64,000 nt of DNA from Lineus longissimus (GCF_910592395.1 NC_088319.1:9426001-9490000), one strand, 5' to 3'. Numbered from the stretch's first letter, positions 30,648-43,072 are shown. Notes: generated by a model from the letters alone, not told the origin. Program-made: numbers and translations.

Positions 30648-31488
30648 ACTACCCTGCGATGGCAGGGCTGCAAAAATGTCTATAGGTCTCGTAAAGGAGT
30701 TTTTCCCAAATGTACGCGATGATGACGTGCCCCGCCCCATTAACAGGACGTAACATCTATTTTAAAATGAGTTTTCAAAGTGAATGCATGAGGACAACCC
30801 ATTTGTGTCGTATATCACTGGAAACGCCCAATTCCCCTGATTCTGCAGGATGTTAAATCGGGCATTTTATTTCTTTAAATAAATCATTAGCGTCGCATTT
30901 GCTCCTAGCTCTGTTCACCATCCCAAATGGCAATATTGCCAATTGGGCCGGACAATCACAAAAACCCCCAAATATTATACATTTCTTCCTGAATAATTCT
31001 TACAGAGACCATTCTCCCATGAAAGACAGTTGCTTACGCTATACAAAAATCAAAAAAAAATCGAGGGTCAACCATTGAACTTTTGAGATATGTTGAATTT
31101 TGCACAAATCAGCGAAAAACGCACCAACTGGCACTGGACGGCATTTCAACACGGGGCCGACGCACATCCCAAGTTCAGTGTACACATACGTCGGCAACAA
31201 CAGTATAAATGCGTAGTTTCTTGTTAGTCGCCTATTGAGTAGCGCTCTAGGTTTCAGAAACTCAAAAAAAACATGTCTTTGCCAAAACAACTGCTGAATC
31301 AACGCTGACATACTGTAAGGACCGAGAAATCAGTGATTTTAGGAACTACGGTTAGGGGTTGACCGCGCATGAATAACAAAAAAAACTCCCTAATGAGACC
31401 ATAGACTCATTAGAGTGTTCCTCTCTACGGAAATCTTTAGTAAATGGCGAAAGATTTATGCGTGGAATCGAAGAGAAACCAGAGTGAT
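30648..31488 (-). pseudogene. U5 snRNA gene split by TIR element, unit 12
   Basis: 5' domain at 31401-31488 with loop I GCCATTTACT, as in unit 10; 3' portion at 30648-30684. Confidence 0.8.
30685..31400. mobile_element. TIR element in U5, unit 12
   Basis: 716 bp with the GCCCCGCCCC duplication. The left inverted repeat is altered (GGTCTCGTAAAGGAG). Confidence 0.83.
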
Positions 31489-31827
31489 GGTGTCCAGCCC
31501 GAGTTGGCTAGAGCTTGCCAAGTTGTTCATTATGTGTTTGATTTTGGAAAATGGGATGCCGAGTAGTTCCTGAGTCTGTAGACAAAAGAAATGTATTGCA
31601 AGCTATTCGTAATGATCTGATGAACATATCATTCAGCTCGTCGTCAGTTGTCGCCTCATCCATGTAGGCCATGTCAATTGCGGATCATCGAGAAAAAGTC
31701 AGGGAAATACAAAAAATGACCACGCTTACGTTATCTAGCTTTGACCTTTGACATTTGGTCAGTTCCAGCCGTCCCAACCGTGCAGTGATATTGGAAGAAT
31801 TATGAGAAAAAAATAACGAAAAAACTG

Positions 31828-31947
31828 AAGTCTACAACACGTGGAATTCAGAGGCGGTCACCCATCAACGTACTAACCACGCTCGACGTTGCTTGGCTTC
31901 GGTGATCGGACGAGAACCGGTGTTTTCAACATGATATGGTCGTAGAC
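31828..31947 (-). rRNA. 5S ribosomal RNA, unit 12
   Basis: 120 nt with AATTCC for AATACC on the RNA strand near position 101, shared with units 10, 13 and 17. Confidence 0.89.
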
Positions 31948-32098
31948 ATCAGAGGCCGACTTTTCGGGCTAGTTATAACAGTAGGCCAGCGACATAATTA
32001 CAAACTGCATACATTTAATTTCTGTTGACATGTTATATTGTGACAGGTTGGTCTCTTTGGAAATATTTTGTGGTTCTGAAAAGAACCGTTTGGTGTAA

Positions 32099-32403
32099 CT
32101 AGCATCACTGTCGTACTCATCGTCTTGAAGTAGAATCTCGTCGCCGAACAGCTCGCATCTCAACTCTGTCATCTTGTTTGCAGTGAGTTCGGCAAATCTG
32201 TAATAGGCGGCCCTGACACCCTCAAGGGTTACAAGCTGGAGTCGCCTGTTGTAGCGCATCGAGCGGTGACCCTCCTCGTTTGCGTGGTTGTACCGGAGTG
32301 TTATGTCTTGAAGCTTTCTGTCTATCATCACGATCTGGTCGCATGCCTTATAAAACTTTTCTTCAAGTTGGTGGAGTTGCGCTGACTTGGTTGAGTTTTC
32401 CAT
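32099..32403 (-). pseudogene. Gene B, unit 12, frameshifted at the C-terminus
   Basis: A 1-base loss in the last codons (GATGCTAG for GATTGCTAG on the coding strand) shifts the frame after DSD, so the TAG is bypassed. The frame stays open through the stem-loop (32072-32087) to 31969, giving 144 residues on DNA. If the mRNA is cut just after the stem-loop, it would have no in-frame stop codon. K69 is changed to R. The first ~99 residues are otherwise intact. Confidence 0.75.
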
Positions 32404-32795
32404 GTTTTCTTTGGTGTCTTTGATATGTTCCGATGTTCACAGGTTGAATAGTGAACTGGGACGGGTTATCTCGTCCAATTTATACTTGTGCGGTCGCGTG
32501 TCACCCGGCAGCGTAATTGCCATGTCAACTCGAGTTGACATTACTCATTCAGCCGAAATCGATTGATACGTCTCACCGGCCAAGCAATGATATCGCCTTG
32601 ATTGTAATCAAATAATTGTATAGGCCTGGGCTCAATGTATCTGAGGAGTGAGTTAAAATCACCAATATGGCAATTAATATGACTAATTGGCACTTTTTCT
32701 CACCGAGTGATTGTGAGTAGAGTATAAAATCAAAATCAACTCACTATTTCACCATTAATTCATCGACCATCGGGTCAACTTGAAAATTACCAACC

Positions 32796-33080
32796 ATGAA
32801 AACCACAATTGACCAGAGATTGCGAGCGGTTGAGAGAAAGTTTAAAACATCGGTGCGACAAGTCGGCGTCCTCGATAGACAGATTGACAGACTCCAAGCC
32901 CGATACAAGAGAGCCTACAATAGCAAGACCAATGCCGTGTTCAACAGCTTTCGTCTTCAACTTTCAACTGTAGAAGGTGTGCGTCAAGTGTTTTACCTCT
33001 ATGCATGCGAAAGAGCCGCCGAGAAGAGTCGACTACAAAAAGAAATGCAAGAGGAGCTTATGAGCAAAAGAGTAGAATGA
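32796..33080 (+). CDS. Gene A, unit 12
   Basis: Consensus 94-aa protein. The TATA region has TATAAAATCAAAAT for TATAAAATCCAAAT. Stem-loop at 33101-33116. Confidence 0.83.
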   Translation: MKTTIDQRLRAVERKFKTSVRQVGVLDRQIDRLQARYKRAYNSKTNAVFNSFRLQLSTVEGVRQVFYLYACERAAEKSRLQKEMQEELMSKRVE

Positions 33081-33461
33081 GTCTTTATAATAGTTAAAAC
33101 GGTTCTTTTCAGAACCAATCAAAATAGTAAAATGAGATAATTCTGTGCAATTAGTTTGGTTCGATGTAAAAAGAAGGTGCGAATGTCTCCCTTGAAATAG
33201 CCCGTTGCTAGCCAAAGAAAACGATGCTGGGCCTGTTGGTGACGTCATCACAGACGGACCAATGACGTCACTAAGTGAATATCATCCCAGTTGACCGCAA
33301 GTCCGAACAAACTTTTAATACTCGCCAAGGCAAATCATTCTTCAGTGTGCGACTAAATTCTCTATTGGGCGGTGATGACGGTGGTGGTGGCGAGGGGGGC
33401 AGCTTATCAGTTTATAACTTTGAGGTATGAGGTTGGTTGGATTGGAGTCACTTTGGCATTA

Positions 33462-34297
33462 ACTACCCTGCGATGGCAGGGCTGCAAAAATGTCTATAGG
33501 TCTCGTTAGGGAGTTTTTCCCAAATGTACGCGATGATGAAGTGCCCCATTAACAGGACGTATCATCTATTTTAAAATGAGTTTTCAAAGTGAATGCATGA
33601 GGACAACCCATTTGTATCGTATATCACTGGAAACGCCCGATTCCCCTGATTCTGCAGGATGTTAAATCGGGCATTTTATTTCTTTAAATAAATCATTAGC
33701 GTCGCATTTGCTCCTAGCTCTGTTCACCATCCCAAATGGCAATATTGCCAATTGGGCCGGACAATCACGAAAACCCCCAAATATTATACATTTCTTCCTG
33801 AATAATTCTTACAGAGACCATTCTCCCATGAAAGACAGTTGCTTACGCTATACAAAAATCAAAAAAAAATCGAGGGTCAACCATTGAACTTTTGAGATAT
33901 GTTGAATTTTGCACAAATCAGCGAAAAACGCACCAACTGGCACTGGACGGCATTTCAACACGGGGCCGACGCACATCCCAAGTTCAGTGTACACATACGT
34001 CGGCAACAACAGTATAAATGCGTAGTTTCTTGTTAGTCGCCTATTGAGTAGCGCTCTAGGTTTCAGAAACTCAAAAAAAACATGTCTTTGCCAAAACAAC
34101 TGCTGAATCAACGCTGACATACTGTAAGGACCGAGAAATCAGTGATTTTAGGAACTACGGTTAGGGGTTGACCGCGCATGAATAACAAAAGAAACTCCCT
34201 AATGAGACCATAGACTCATTAGAGTGTTCCTCTCTACGGAAATCTTTAGTAAATGGCGAAAGATTTATGCGTGGAATCGAAGAGAAACCAGAGTGAT
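33462..34297 (-). pseudogene. U5 snRNA gene split by TIR element, unit 13
   Basis: 5' domain at 34210-34297 with loop I GCCATTTACT; 3' portion at 33462-33498. Confidence 0.8.
33499..34209. mobile_element. TIR element in U5, unit 13
   Basis: 711 bp, with the interrupted A-run (CAAAAGAAACTCC) and ACGTATCATC variants of unit 10. Confidence 0.85.
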
Positions 34298-34636
34298 GGT
34301 GTCCAGCCCGAGTTGGCTAGAGCTTGCCAAGTTGTTCATTATGTGTTTGATTTTGGAAAATGGGATGCCGAGTAGTTCCTGAGTCTGTAGACAAAAGAAA
34401 TGTATTGCAAGCTATTCGTAATGATCTGATGAACATATCATTCAGCTCGTCGTCAGTTGTCGCCTCATCCATGTAGGCCATGTCAATTGCGGATCATCGA
34501 GAAAAAGTCAGGGAAATACAAAAAATGACCACGCTTACGTTATCTAGCTTTGACCTTTGACATTTGGTCAGTTCCAGCCGTCCCAACCGTGCAGTGATAT
34601 TGGAAGAATTATGAGAAAAAAATAACGAAAAAACTG

Positions 34637-34756
34637 AAGTCTACAACACGTGGAATTCAGAGGCGGTCACCCATCAACGTACTAACCACGCTCGACGTTG
34701 CTTGGCTTCGGTGATCGGACGAGAACCGGTGTTTTCAACATGATATGGTCGTAGAC
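34637..34756 (-). rRNA. 5S ribosomal RNA, unit 13
   Basis: 120 nt with the AATTCC variant near the 3' end; box A and C intact. Confidence 0.89.
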
Positions 34757-34907
34757 ATCAGAGGCCGACTTTTCGGGCTAGTTATAACAGTAGGCCAGCG
34801 ACATAATTACAAACTGCATACATTTAATTTCTGTTGACATGTTATATTGTGACAGGTTGGTCTCTTTGGAAATATTTTGTGGTTCTGAAAAGAACCGTTT
34901 GGTGTAA

Positions 34908-35213
34908 CTAGCAATCACTGTCGTACTCATCGTCTTGAAGTAGAATCTCGTCGCCGAACAGCTCGCATCTCAACTCTGTCATCTTGTTTGCAGTGAGTTC
35001 GGCAAATTTGTAATAGGCGGCCCTGACACCCTCAAGGGTTACAAGCTGGAGTCGCCTGTTGTAGCGCATCGAGCGGTGACCCTCCTCGTTCGCGTGGTTG
35101 TACCGGAGTGTTATGTCTTGAAGCTTTCTGTCTATCATCACGATCTGGTCGCATGCCTTATAAAACTTTTCTTCAAGTTGGTGGAGTTGCGCTGACTTGG
35201 TTGAGTTTTCCAT
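34908..35213 (-). CDS. Gene B, unit 13
   Basis: Consensus 101-aa protein with a silent GCT-to-GCG change shared with unit 10. Stem-loop at 34881-34896. Confidence 0.83.
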   Translation of the reverse strand: MENSTKSAQLHQLEEKFYKACDQIVMIDRKLQDITLRYNHANEEGHRSMRYNRRLQLVTLEGVRAAYYKFAELTANKMTELRCELFGDEILLQDDEYDSDC

Positions 35214-35607
35214 GTTTTCTTTGGTGTCGGTTTGATATGTTCCGATGTTCACAGGTTGAATAGTGAACTGGGACGGGTTATCTCGTCCAATTTATACTTG
35301 TGCGGTCGCGTGTCACCCGGCAGCGTAATTGCCATGTCAACTCGAGTTGACATTACTCATTCAGCCGAAATCGATTGATACGTCTCACCGGCCAAGCAAT
35401 GATATCGCCTTGATTGTAATCAAATAATTGTATAGGCCTGGGCTCAATGTATCTGAGGAGTGAGTTAAAATCACCAATATGGCAATTAATAGGCCTAATT
35501 GGCACTTTTTCTCACCGAGTGATTGTGAGTAGAGTATAAAATCCAAATCAACTCACTATTTCACCATTAATTCATCGACCATCGGGTCAACTTGAAAATT
35601 ACCAACC

Positions 35608-35892
35608 ATGAAAACCACAATTGACCAGAGATTGCGAGCGGTTGAGAGAAAGTTTAAAACATCGGTGCGACAAGTCGGCGTCCTCGATAGACAGATTGAC
35701 AGACTCCAAGCCCGATACAAGAGAGCCTACAATAGCAAGACCAATGCCGTGTTCAACAGCTTTCGTCTTCAACTTTCAACTGTAGAAGGTGTGCGTCAAG
35801 TGTTTTACCTCTATGCATGCGAAAGAGCCGCCGAGAAGAGTCGACTACAAAAAGAAATGCAAGAGGAGCTTATGAGCAAAAGAGTAGAATGA
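35608..35892 (+). CDS. Gene A, unit 13
   Basis: Consensus 94-aa protein. Stem-loop at 35913-35928. Confidence 0.83.
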   Translation: MKTTIDQRLRAVERKFKTSVRQVGVLDRQIDRLQARYKRAYNSKTNAVFNSFRLQLSTVEGVRQVFYLYACERAAEKSRLQKEMQEELMSKRVE

Positions 35893-36273
35893 GTCTTTAT
35901 AATAGTTAAAACGGTTCTTTTCAGAACCAATCAAAATAGTAAAATGAGATAATTCTGTGCAATTAGTTTGCTTCGATGTAAAAAGAAGGTGCGAATGTCT
36001 CCCTTGAAATAGCCCGTTGCTAGCCAAAGAAAACGATGCTGGGCCTGTTGGTGACGTCATCACAGACGGACCAATGACGTCACTAAGTGAATATCATCCC
36101 AGTTGACCGCAAGTCCGAACAAACTTTTAATACTCGCCAAGGCAAATCATTCTTCAGTGTGCGACTAAATTCTCTATTGGGCGGTGATGACGGTGGTGGT
36201 GGCGAGGGGGGCAGCTTATCAGTTTATAACTTTGAGGTATGAGGTTGGTTGGATTGGAGTCACTTTGGCATTA

Positions 36274-37109
36274 ACTACCCTGCGATGGCAGGGCTGCAAA
36301 AATGTCTATAGGTCTCGTTAGGGAGTTTTTCCCAAATGTACGCGATGATGAAGTGCCCCATTAACAGGACGTAACATCTATTTTAAAATGAGTTTTCAAA
36401 GTGAATGCATGAGGACAACCCATTTGTATCGTATATCACTGGAAACGCCCGATTCCCCTGATTCTGCAGGATGTTAAATCGGGCATTTTATTTCTTTAAA
36501 TAAATCATTAGCGTCGCATTTGCTCCTAGCTCTGTTCACCATCCCAAATGGCAATATTGCCAATTGGGCCGGACAATCACGAAAACCCCCAAATATTATA
36601 CATTTCTTCCTGAATAATTCTTACAGAGACCATTCTCCCATGAAAGACAGTTGCTTACGCTATACAAAAATCAAAAAAAAATTGAGGGTCAACCATTGAA
36701 CTTTTGAGATATGTTGAATTTTGCACAAATCAGCGAAAAACGCACCAACTGGCACTGGACGGCATTTCAACACGGGGCCGACGCACATCCCAAGTTCAGT
36801 GTACACATACGTCGGCAACAACAGTATAAATGCGTAGTTTCTTGTTAGTCGCCTATTGAGTAGCGCTCTAGGTTTCAGAAACTCAAAAAAAACTTGTCTT
36901 TGCCAAAACAACTGCTGAATCAACGCTGACATACTGTAAGGACCGAGAAATCAGTGATTTTAGGAACTACGGTTAGGGGTTGACCGCGCATGAATAACAA
37001 AAAAAACTCCCTAATGAGACCATAGACTCATTAGAGTGTTCCTCTCTCCGGAAATCTTTAGTAAAAGGCGAAAGATTTATGCGTGGAATCGAAGAGAAAC
37101 CAGAGTGAT
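36274..37109 (-). pseudogene. U5 snRNA gene split by TIR element, unit 14
   Basis: 5' domain at 37022-37109 with CCGGAGAGAGG for CCGTAGAGAGG, shared with units 15 and 16; loop I intact. 3' portion at 36274-36310. Confidence 0.81.
36311..37021. mobile_element. TIR element in U5, unit 14
   Basis: 711 bp. Shares AAAAATTGAGGG (for AAAAATCGAGGG) with units 15-17. Confidence 0.85.
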
Positions 37110-37448
37110 GGTGTCCAGCCCGAGTTGGCTAGAGCTTGCCAAGTTGTTCATTATGTGTTTGATTTTGGAAAATGGGATGCCGAGTAGTTCCTGAGTCTGT
37201 AGACAAAAGAAATGTATTGCAAGCTATTCGTAATGATCTGATGAACATATCATTCAGCTCGCCGTCAGTTGTCGCCTCATCCATGTAGGCCATGTCAATT
37301 GCGGATCATCGAGAAAAAGTCAGGGAAATACAAAAAATGACCACGCTTACGTTATCTAGCTTTGACCTTTGACCTTTGGTCAGTTCCAGCCGTCCCAACC
37401 GTGCAGTGATATTGGAAGAATTATGAGAAAAAAATAACGAAAAAACTG

Positions 37449-37568
37449 AAGTCTACAACACATGGTATTCAGAGGCGGTCACCCATCAACGTACTAACCA
37501 CGCTCGACGTTGCTTGGCTTCGGTGATCGGACGAGAACCGGTGTTTTCAACATGATATGGTCGTAGAC
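37449..37568 (-). rRNA. 5S ribosomal RNA, unit 14
   Basis: 120 nt with CATGTGTTG for CACGTGTTG near the 3' end, shared with units 15 and 16. Confidence 0.89.
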
Positions 37569-37719
37569 ATCAGAGGCCGACTTTTTGGGCTAGTTATAAC
37601 AGTAGGCCAGCGACATAATTACAAACTGCATACATTTAATTTCTGTTGACATGTTATATTGTGACAGGTTGGTCTCTTTGGAAATATTTTGTGGTTCTGA
37701 AAAGAACCGTTTGGTGTAA

Positions 37720-38025
37720 CTAGCAATCACTGTCGTACTCATCGTCTTGAAGTAGAATCTCGTCGCCGAACAGCTCGCATCTCAACTCTGTCATCTTGTT
37801 TGCAGTGAGTTCGGCAAATTTGTAATAGGCGGCCCTGACACCCTCAAGGGTTACAAGCTGGAGTCGCCTGTTGTAGCGCATCGAGCGGTGACCCTCCTCG
37901 TTAGCGTGGTTGTACCGAAGTGTTATGTCTTGAAGCTTTCTGTCTATCATCACGATCTGGTCGCATGCCTTATAAAACTTTTCTTCAAGTTGGTGGAGTT
38001 GCGCTGACTTGGTTGAGTTTTCCAT
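37720..38025 (-). CDS. Gene B, unit 14
   Basis: Consensus 101-aa protein with a silent Arg codon change. Stem-loop at 37693-37708. Confidence 0.83.
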   Translation of the reverse strand: MENSTKSAQLHQLEEKFYKACDQIVMIDRKLQDITLRYNHANEEGHRSMRYNRRLQLVTLEGVRAAYYKFAELTANKMTELRCELFGDEILLQDDEYDSDC

Positions 38026-38419
38026 GTTTTCTTTCGTGTCGGTTTGATATGTTCCGATGTTCACAGGTTGAATAGTGAACTGGGACGGGTTATCTCGTCC
38101 AATTTATACTTGTGCGGTCGCGTGTCACCCGGCAGCGTAATTACCATGTCAACTCGAGTTGACATTACTCATTCAGCCGAAATTGATTGATACGTCTCAC
38201 CGGCCAAGCAATGATATCGCATTGATTGTAATCAAATAATTGTATAGGCCTGGGCTCAATGTATCTGAGGAGTGAGTTAAAATCACCAATATGGCAATTA
38301 ATAGGCCTAATTGGCACTTTTTCTCACCGAGTGATTGTGAGTAGAGTATAAAATCCAAATCAACTCACTATTTCACCATTAATTCATCGACCATCGGGTC
38401 AACTTGAAAATTACCAACC

Positions 38420-38704
38420 ATGAAAACCACAATTGACCAGAGATTGCGAGCGGTTGAGAGAAAGTTTAAAACATCGGTGCGACAAGTCGGCGTCCTCGAT
38501 AGACAGATTGACAGACTCCAAGCCCGATACAAGAGAGCCTACAATAGCAAGACCAATGCCGTGTTCAACAGCTTTCGTCTTCAACTTTCAACTGTAGAAG
38601 GTGTGCGTCAAGTGTTTTACCTCTATGCATGCGAAAGAGCCGCCGAGAAGAGTCGACTACAAAAAGAAATGCAAGAGGAGCTTATGAGCAAAAGAGTAGA
38701 ATGA
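38420..38704 (+). CDS. Gene A, unit 14
   Basis: Consensus 94-aa protein. Stem-loop at 38725-38740. Confidence 0.83.
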   Translation: MKTTIDQRLRAVERKFKTSVRQVGVLDRQIDRLQARYKRAYNSKTNAVFNSFRLQLSTVEGVRQVFYLYACERAAEKSRLQKEMQEELMSKRVE

Positions 38705-39085
38705 GTCTTTATAATAGTTAAAACGGTTCTTTTCAGAACCAATCAAAATAGTAAAATGAGATAATTCTGTGCAATTAGTTTGCTTCGATGTAAAAAGAAG
38801 GTGCGAATGTCTCCCTTGAAATAGCCCGTTGCTAGCCAAAGAAAACGATGCTGGGCCTGTTGGTGACGTCATCACAGACGGACCAATGACGTCACTAAGT
38901 GAATATCATCCCAGTTGACCGCAAGTCCGAACAAACTTTTAATACTCGCCAAGGCAAATCATTCTTCAGTGTGCGACTAAATTCTCTATTGGGCGGTGAT
39001 GACGGTGGTGGTGGCGAGGGGGGCAGCTTATCAGTTTATAACTTTGAGGTATGAGGTTGGTTGGATTGGAGTCACTTTGGCATTA

Positions 39086-39921
39086 ACTACCCTGCGATGG
39101 CAGGGCTGCAAAAATGTCTATAGGTCTCGTTAGGGAGTTTTTCCCAAATGTACGCGATGATGAAGTGCCCCATTAACAGGACGTAACATCTATTTTAAAA
39201 TGAGTTTTCAAAGTGAATGCATGAGGACAACCCATTTGTATCGTATATCACTGGAAACGCCCGATTCCCCTGATTCTGCAGGATGTTAAATCGGGCATTT
39301 TATTTCTTTAAATAAATCATTAGCGTCGCATTTGCTCCTAGCTCTGTTCACCATCCCAAATGGCAATATTGCCAATTGGGCCGGACAATCACGAAAACCC
39401 CCAAATATTATACATTTCTTCCTGAATAATTCTTACAGAGACCATTCTCCCATGAAAGACAGTTGCTTACGCTATACAAAAATCAAAAAAAAATTGAGGG
39501 TCAACCATTGAACTTTTGAGATATGTTGAATTTTGCACAAATCAGCGAAAAACGCACCAACTGGCACTGGACGGCATTTCAACACGGGGCCGACGCACAT
39601 CCCAAGTTCAGTGTACACATACGTCGGCAACAACAGTATAAATGCGTAGTTTCTTGTTAGTCGCCTATTGAGTAGCGCTCTAGGTTTCAGAAACTCAAAA
39701 AAAACTTGTCTTTGCCAAAACAACTGCTGAATCAACGCTGACATACTGTAAGGACCGAGAAATCAGTGATTTTAGGAACTACGGTTAGGGGTTGACCGCG
39801 CATGAATAACAAAAAAAACTCCCTAATGAGACCATAGACTCATTAGAGTGTTCCTCTCTCCGGAAATCTTTAGTAAAAGGCGAAAGATTTATGCGTGGAA
39901 TCGAAGAGAAACCAGAGTGAT
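39086..39921 (-). pseudogene. U5 snRNA gene split by TIR element, unit 15
   Basis: 5' domain at 39834-39921 and 3' portion at 39086-39122, the same alleles as unit 14. Confidence 0.81.
39123..39833. mobile_element. TIR element in U5, unit 15
   Basis: 711 bp, indistinguishable by eye from the unit 14 copy. Confidence 0.85.
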
Positions 39922-40260
39922 GGTGTCCAGCCCGAGTTGGCTAGAGCTTGCCAAGTTGTTCATTATGTGTTTGATTTTGGAAAATGGGATGCCGAGTAGT
40001 TCCTGAGTCTGTAGACAAAAGAAATGTATTGCAAGCTATTCGTAATGATCTGATGAACATATCATTCAGCTCGCCGTCAGTTGTCGCCTCATCCATGTAG
40101 GCCATGTCAATTGCGGATCATCGAGAAAAAGTCAGGGAAATACAAAAAATGACCACGCTTACGTTATCTAGCTTTGACCTTTGACCTTTGGTCAGTTCCA
40201 GCCGTCCCAACCGTGCAGTGATATTGGAAGAATTATGAGAAAAAAATAACGAAAAAACTG

Positions 40261-40380
40261 AAGTCTACAACACATGGTATTCAGAGGCGGTCACCCATCA
40301 ACGTACTAACCACGCTCGACGTTGCTTGGCTTCGGTGATCGGACGAGAACCGGTGTTTTCAACATGATATGGTCGTAGAC
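40261..40380 (-). rRNA. 5S ribosomal RNA, unit 15
   Basis: 120 nt, same allele as unit 14. Confidence 0.89.
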
Positions 40381-40531
40381 ATCAGAGGCCGACTTTTTGG
40401 GCTAGTTATAACAGTAGGCCAGCGACATAATTACAAACTGCATACATTTAATTTCTGTTGACATGTTATATTGTGACAGGTTGGTCTCTTTGGAAATATT
40501 TTGTGGTTCTGAAAAGAACCGTTTGGTGTAA

Positions 40532-40837
40532 CTAGCAATCACTGTCGTACTCATCGTCTTGAAGTAGAATCTCGTCGCCGAACAGCTCGCATCTCAACTC
40601 TGTCATCTTGTTTGCAGTGAGTTCGGCAAATTTGTAATAGGCGGCCCTGACACCCTCAAGGGTTACAAGCTGGAGTCGCCTGTTGTAGCGCATCGAGCGG
40701 TGACCCTCCTCGTTAGCGTGGTTGTACCGAAGTGTTATGTCTTGAAGCTTTCTGTCTATCATCACGATCTGGTCGCATGCCTTATAAAACTTTTCTTCAA
40801 GTTGGTGGAGTTGCGCTGACTTGGTTGAGTTTTCCAT
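40532..40837 (-). CDS. Gene B, unit 15
   Basis: Consensus 101-aa protein, same allele as unit 14. Stem-loop at 40505-40520. Confidence 0.83.
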   Translation of the reverse strand: MENSTKSAQLHQLEEKFYKACDQIVMIDRKLQDITLRYNHANEEGHRSMRYNRRLQLVTLEGVRAAYYKFAELTANKMTELRCELFGDEILLQDDEYDSDC

Positions 40838-41231
40838 GTTTTCTTTCGTGTCGGTTTGATATGTTCCGATGTTCACAGGTTGAATAGTGAACTGGGACGG
40901 GTTATCTCGTCCAATTTATACTTGTGCGGTCGCGTGTCACCCGGCAGCGTAATTACCATGTCAACTCGAGTTGACATTACTCATTCAGCCGAAATTGATT
41001 GATACGTCTCACCGGCCAAGCAATGATATCGCATTGATTGTAATCAAATAATTGTATAGGCCTGGGCTCAATGTATCTGAGGAGTGAGTTAAAATCACCA
41101 ATATGGCAATTAATAGGCCTAATTGGCACTTTTTCTCACCGAGTGATTGTGAGTAGAGTATAAAATCCAAATCAACTCACTATTTCACCATTAATTCATC
41201 GACCATCGGGTCAACTTGAAAATTACCAACC

Positions 41232-41516
41232 ATGAAAACCACAATTGACCAGAGATTGCGAGCGGTTGAGAGAAAGTTTAAAACATCGGTGCGACAAGTC
41301 GGCGTCCTCGATAGACAGATTGACAGACTCCAAGCCCGATACAAGAGAGCCTACAATAGCAAGACCAATGCCGTGTTCAACAGCTTTCGTCTTCAACTTT
41401 CAACTGTAGAAGGTGTGCGTCAAGTGTTTTACCTCTATGCATGCGAAAGAGCCGCCGAGAAGAGTCGACTACAAAAAGAAATGCAAGAGGAGCTAATGAG
41501 CAAAAGAGTAGAATGA
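41232..41516 (+). CDS. Gene A, unit 15
   Basis: Consensus 94-aa protein with a silent Leu codon change (CTA for CTT), shared only with unit 16. Stem-loop at 41537-41552. Confidence 0.83.
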   Translation: MKTTIDQRLRAVERKFKTSVRQVGVLDRQIDRLQARYKRAYNSKTNAVFNSFRLQLSTVEGVRQVFYLYACERAAEKSRLQKEMQEELMSKRVE

Positions 41517-41897
41517 GTCTTTATAATAGTTAAAACGGTTCTTTTCAGAACCAATCAAAATAGTAAAATGAGATAATTCTGTGCAATTAGTTTGCTTCGA
41601 TGTAAAAAGAAGGTGCGAATGTCTCCCTTGAAATAGCCCGTTGCTAGCCAAAGAAAACGATGCTGGGCCTGTTGGTGACGTCATCACAGACGGACCAATG
41701 ACGTCACTAAGTGAATATCATCCCAGTTGACCGCAAGTCCGAACAAACTTTTAATACTCGCCAAGGCAAATCATTCTTCAGTGTGCGACTAAATTCTCTA
41801 TTGGGCGGTGATGACGGTGGTGGTGGCGAGGGGGGCAGCTTATCAGTTTATAACTTTGAGGTATGAGGTTGGTTGGATTGGAGTCACTTTGGCATTA

Positions 41898-42733
41898 ACT
41901 ACCCTGCGATGGCAGGGCTGCAAAAATGTCTATAGGTCTCGTTAGGGAGTTTTTCCCAAATGTACGCGATGATGAAGTGCCCCATTAACAGGACGTAACA
42001 TCTATTTTAAAATGAGTTTTCAAAGTGAATGCATGAGGACAACCCATTTGTGTCGTATATCACTGGAAACGCCCGATTCCCCTGATTCTGCAGGATGTTA
42101 AATCGGGCATTTTATTTCTTTAAATAAATCATTAGCGTCGCATTTGCTCCTAGCTCTGTTCACCATCCCAAATGGCAATATTGCCAATTGGGCCGGACAA
42201 TCACAAAAACCCCCAAATATTATACATTTCTTCCTGAATAATTCTTACAGAGACCATTCTCCCATGAAAGACAGTTGCTTACGCTATACAAAAATCAAAA
42301 AAAAATTGAGGGTCAACCATTGAACTTTTGAGATATGTTGAATTTTGCACAAATCAGCGAAAAACGCACCAACTGGCACTGGACGGCATTTCAACACGGG
42401 GCCGACGCACATCCCAAGTTCAGTGTACACATACGTCGGCAACAACAGTATAAATGCGTAGTTTCTTGTTAGTCGCCTATTGAGTAGCGCTCTAGGTTTC
42501 AGAAACTCAAAAAAAACTTGTCTTTGCCAAAACAACTGCTGAATCAACGCTGACATACTGTAAGGACCGAGAAATCAGTGATTTTAGGAACTACGGTTAG
42601 GGGTTGACCGCGCATGAATAACAAAAAAAACTCCCTAATGAGACCATAGACTCATTAGAGTGTTCCTCTCTCCGGAAATCTTTAGTAAAAGGCGAAAGAT
42701 TTATGCGTGGAATCGAAGAGAAACCAGAGTGAT
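41898..42733 (-). pseudogene. U5 snRNA gene split by TIR element, unit 16
   Basis: 5' domain at 42646-42733 (unit 14 allele); 3' portion at 41898-41934. Confidence 0.81.
41935..42645. mobile_element. TIR element in U5, unit 16
   Basis: 711 bp, ATA on both sides; close to units 14 and 15. Confidence 0.85.
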
Positions 42734-43072
42734 GGTGTCCAGCCCGAGTTGGCTAGAGCTTGCCAAGTTGTTCATTATGTGTTTGATTTTGGAAAATGGG
42801 ATGCCGAGTAGTTCCTGAGTCTGTAGACAAAAGAAATGTATTGCAAGCTATTCGTAATGATCTGATGAACATATCATTCAGCTCGCCGTCAGTTGTCGCC
42901 TCATCCATGTAGGCCATGTCAATTGCGGATCATCGAGAAAAAGTCAGGGAAATACAAAAAATGACCACGCTTACGTTATCTAGCTTTGACCTTTGACCTT
43001 TGGTCAGTTCCAGCCGTCCCAACCGTGCAGTGATATTGGAAGAATTATGAGAAAAAAATAACGAAAAAACTG

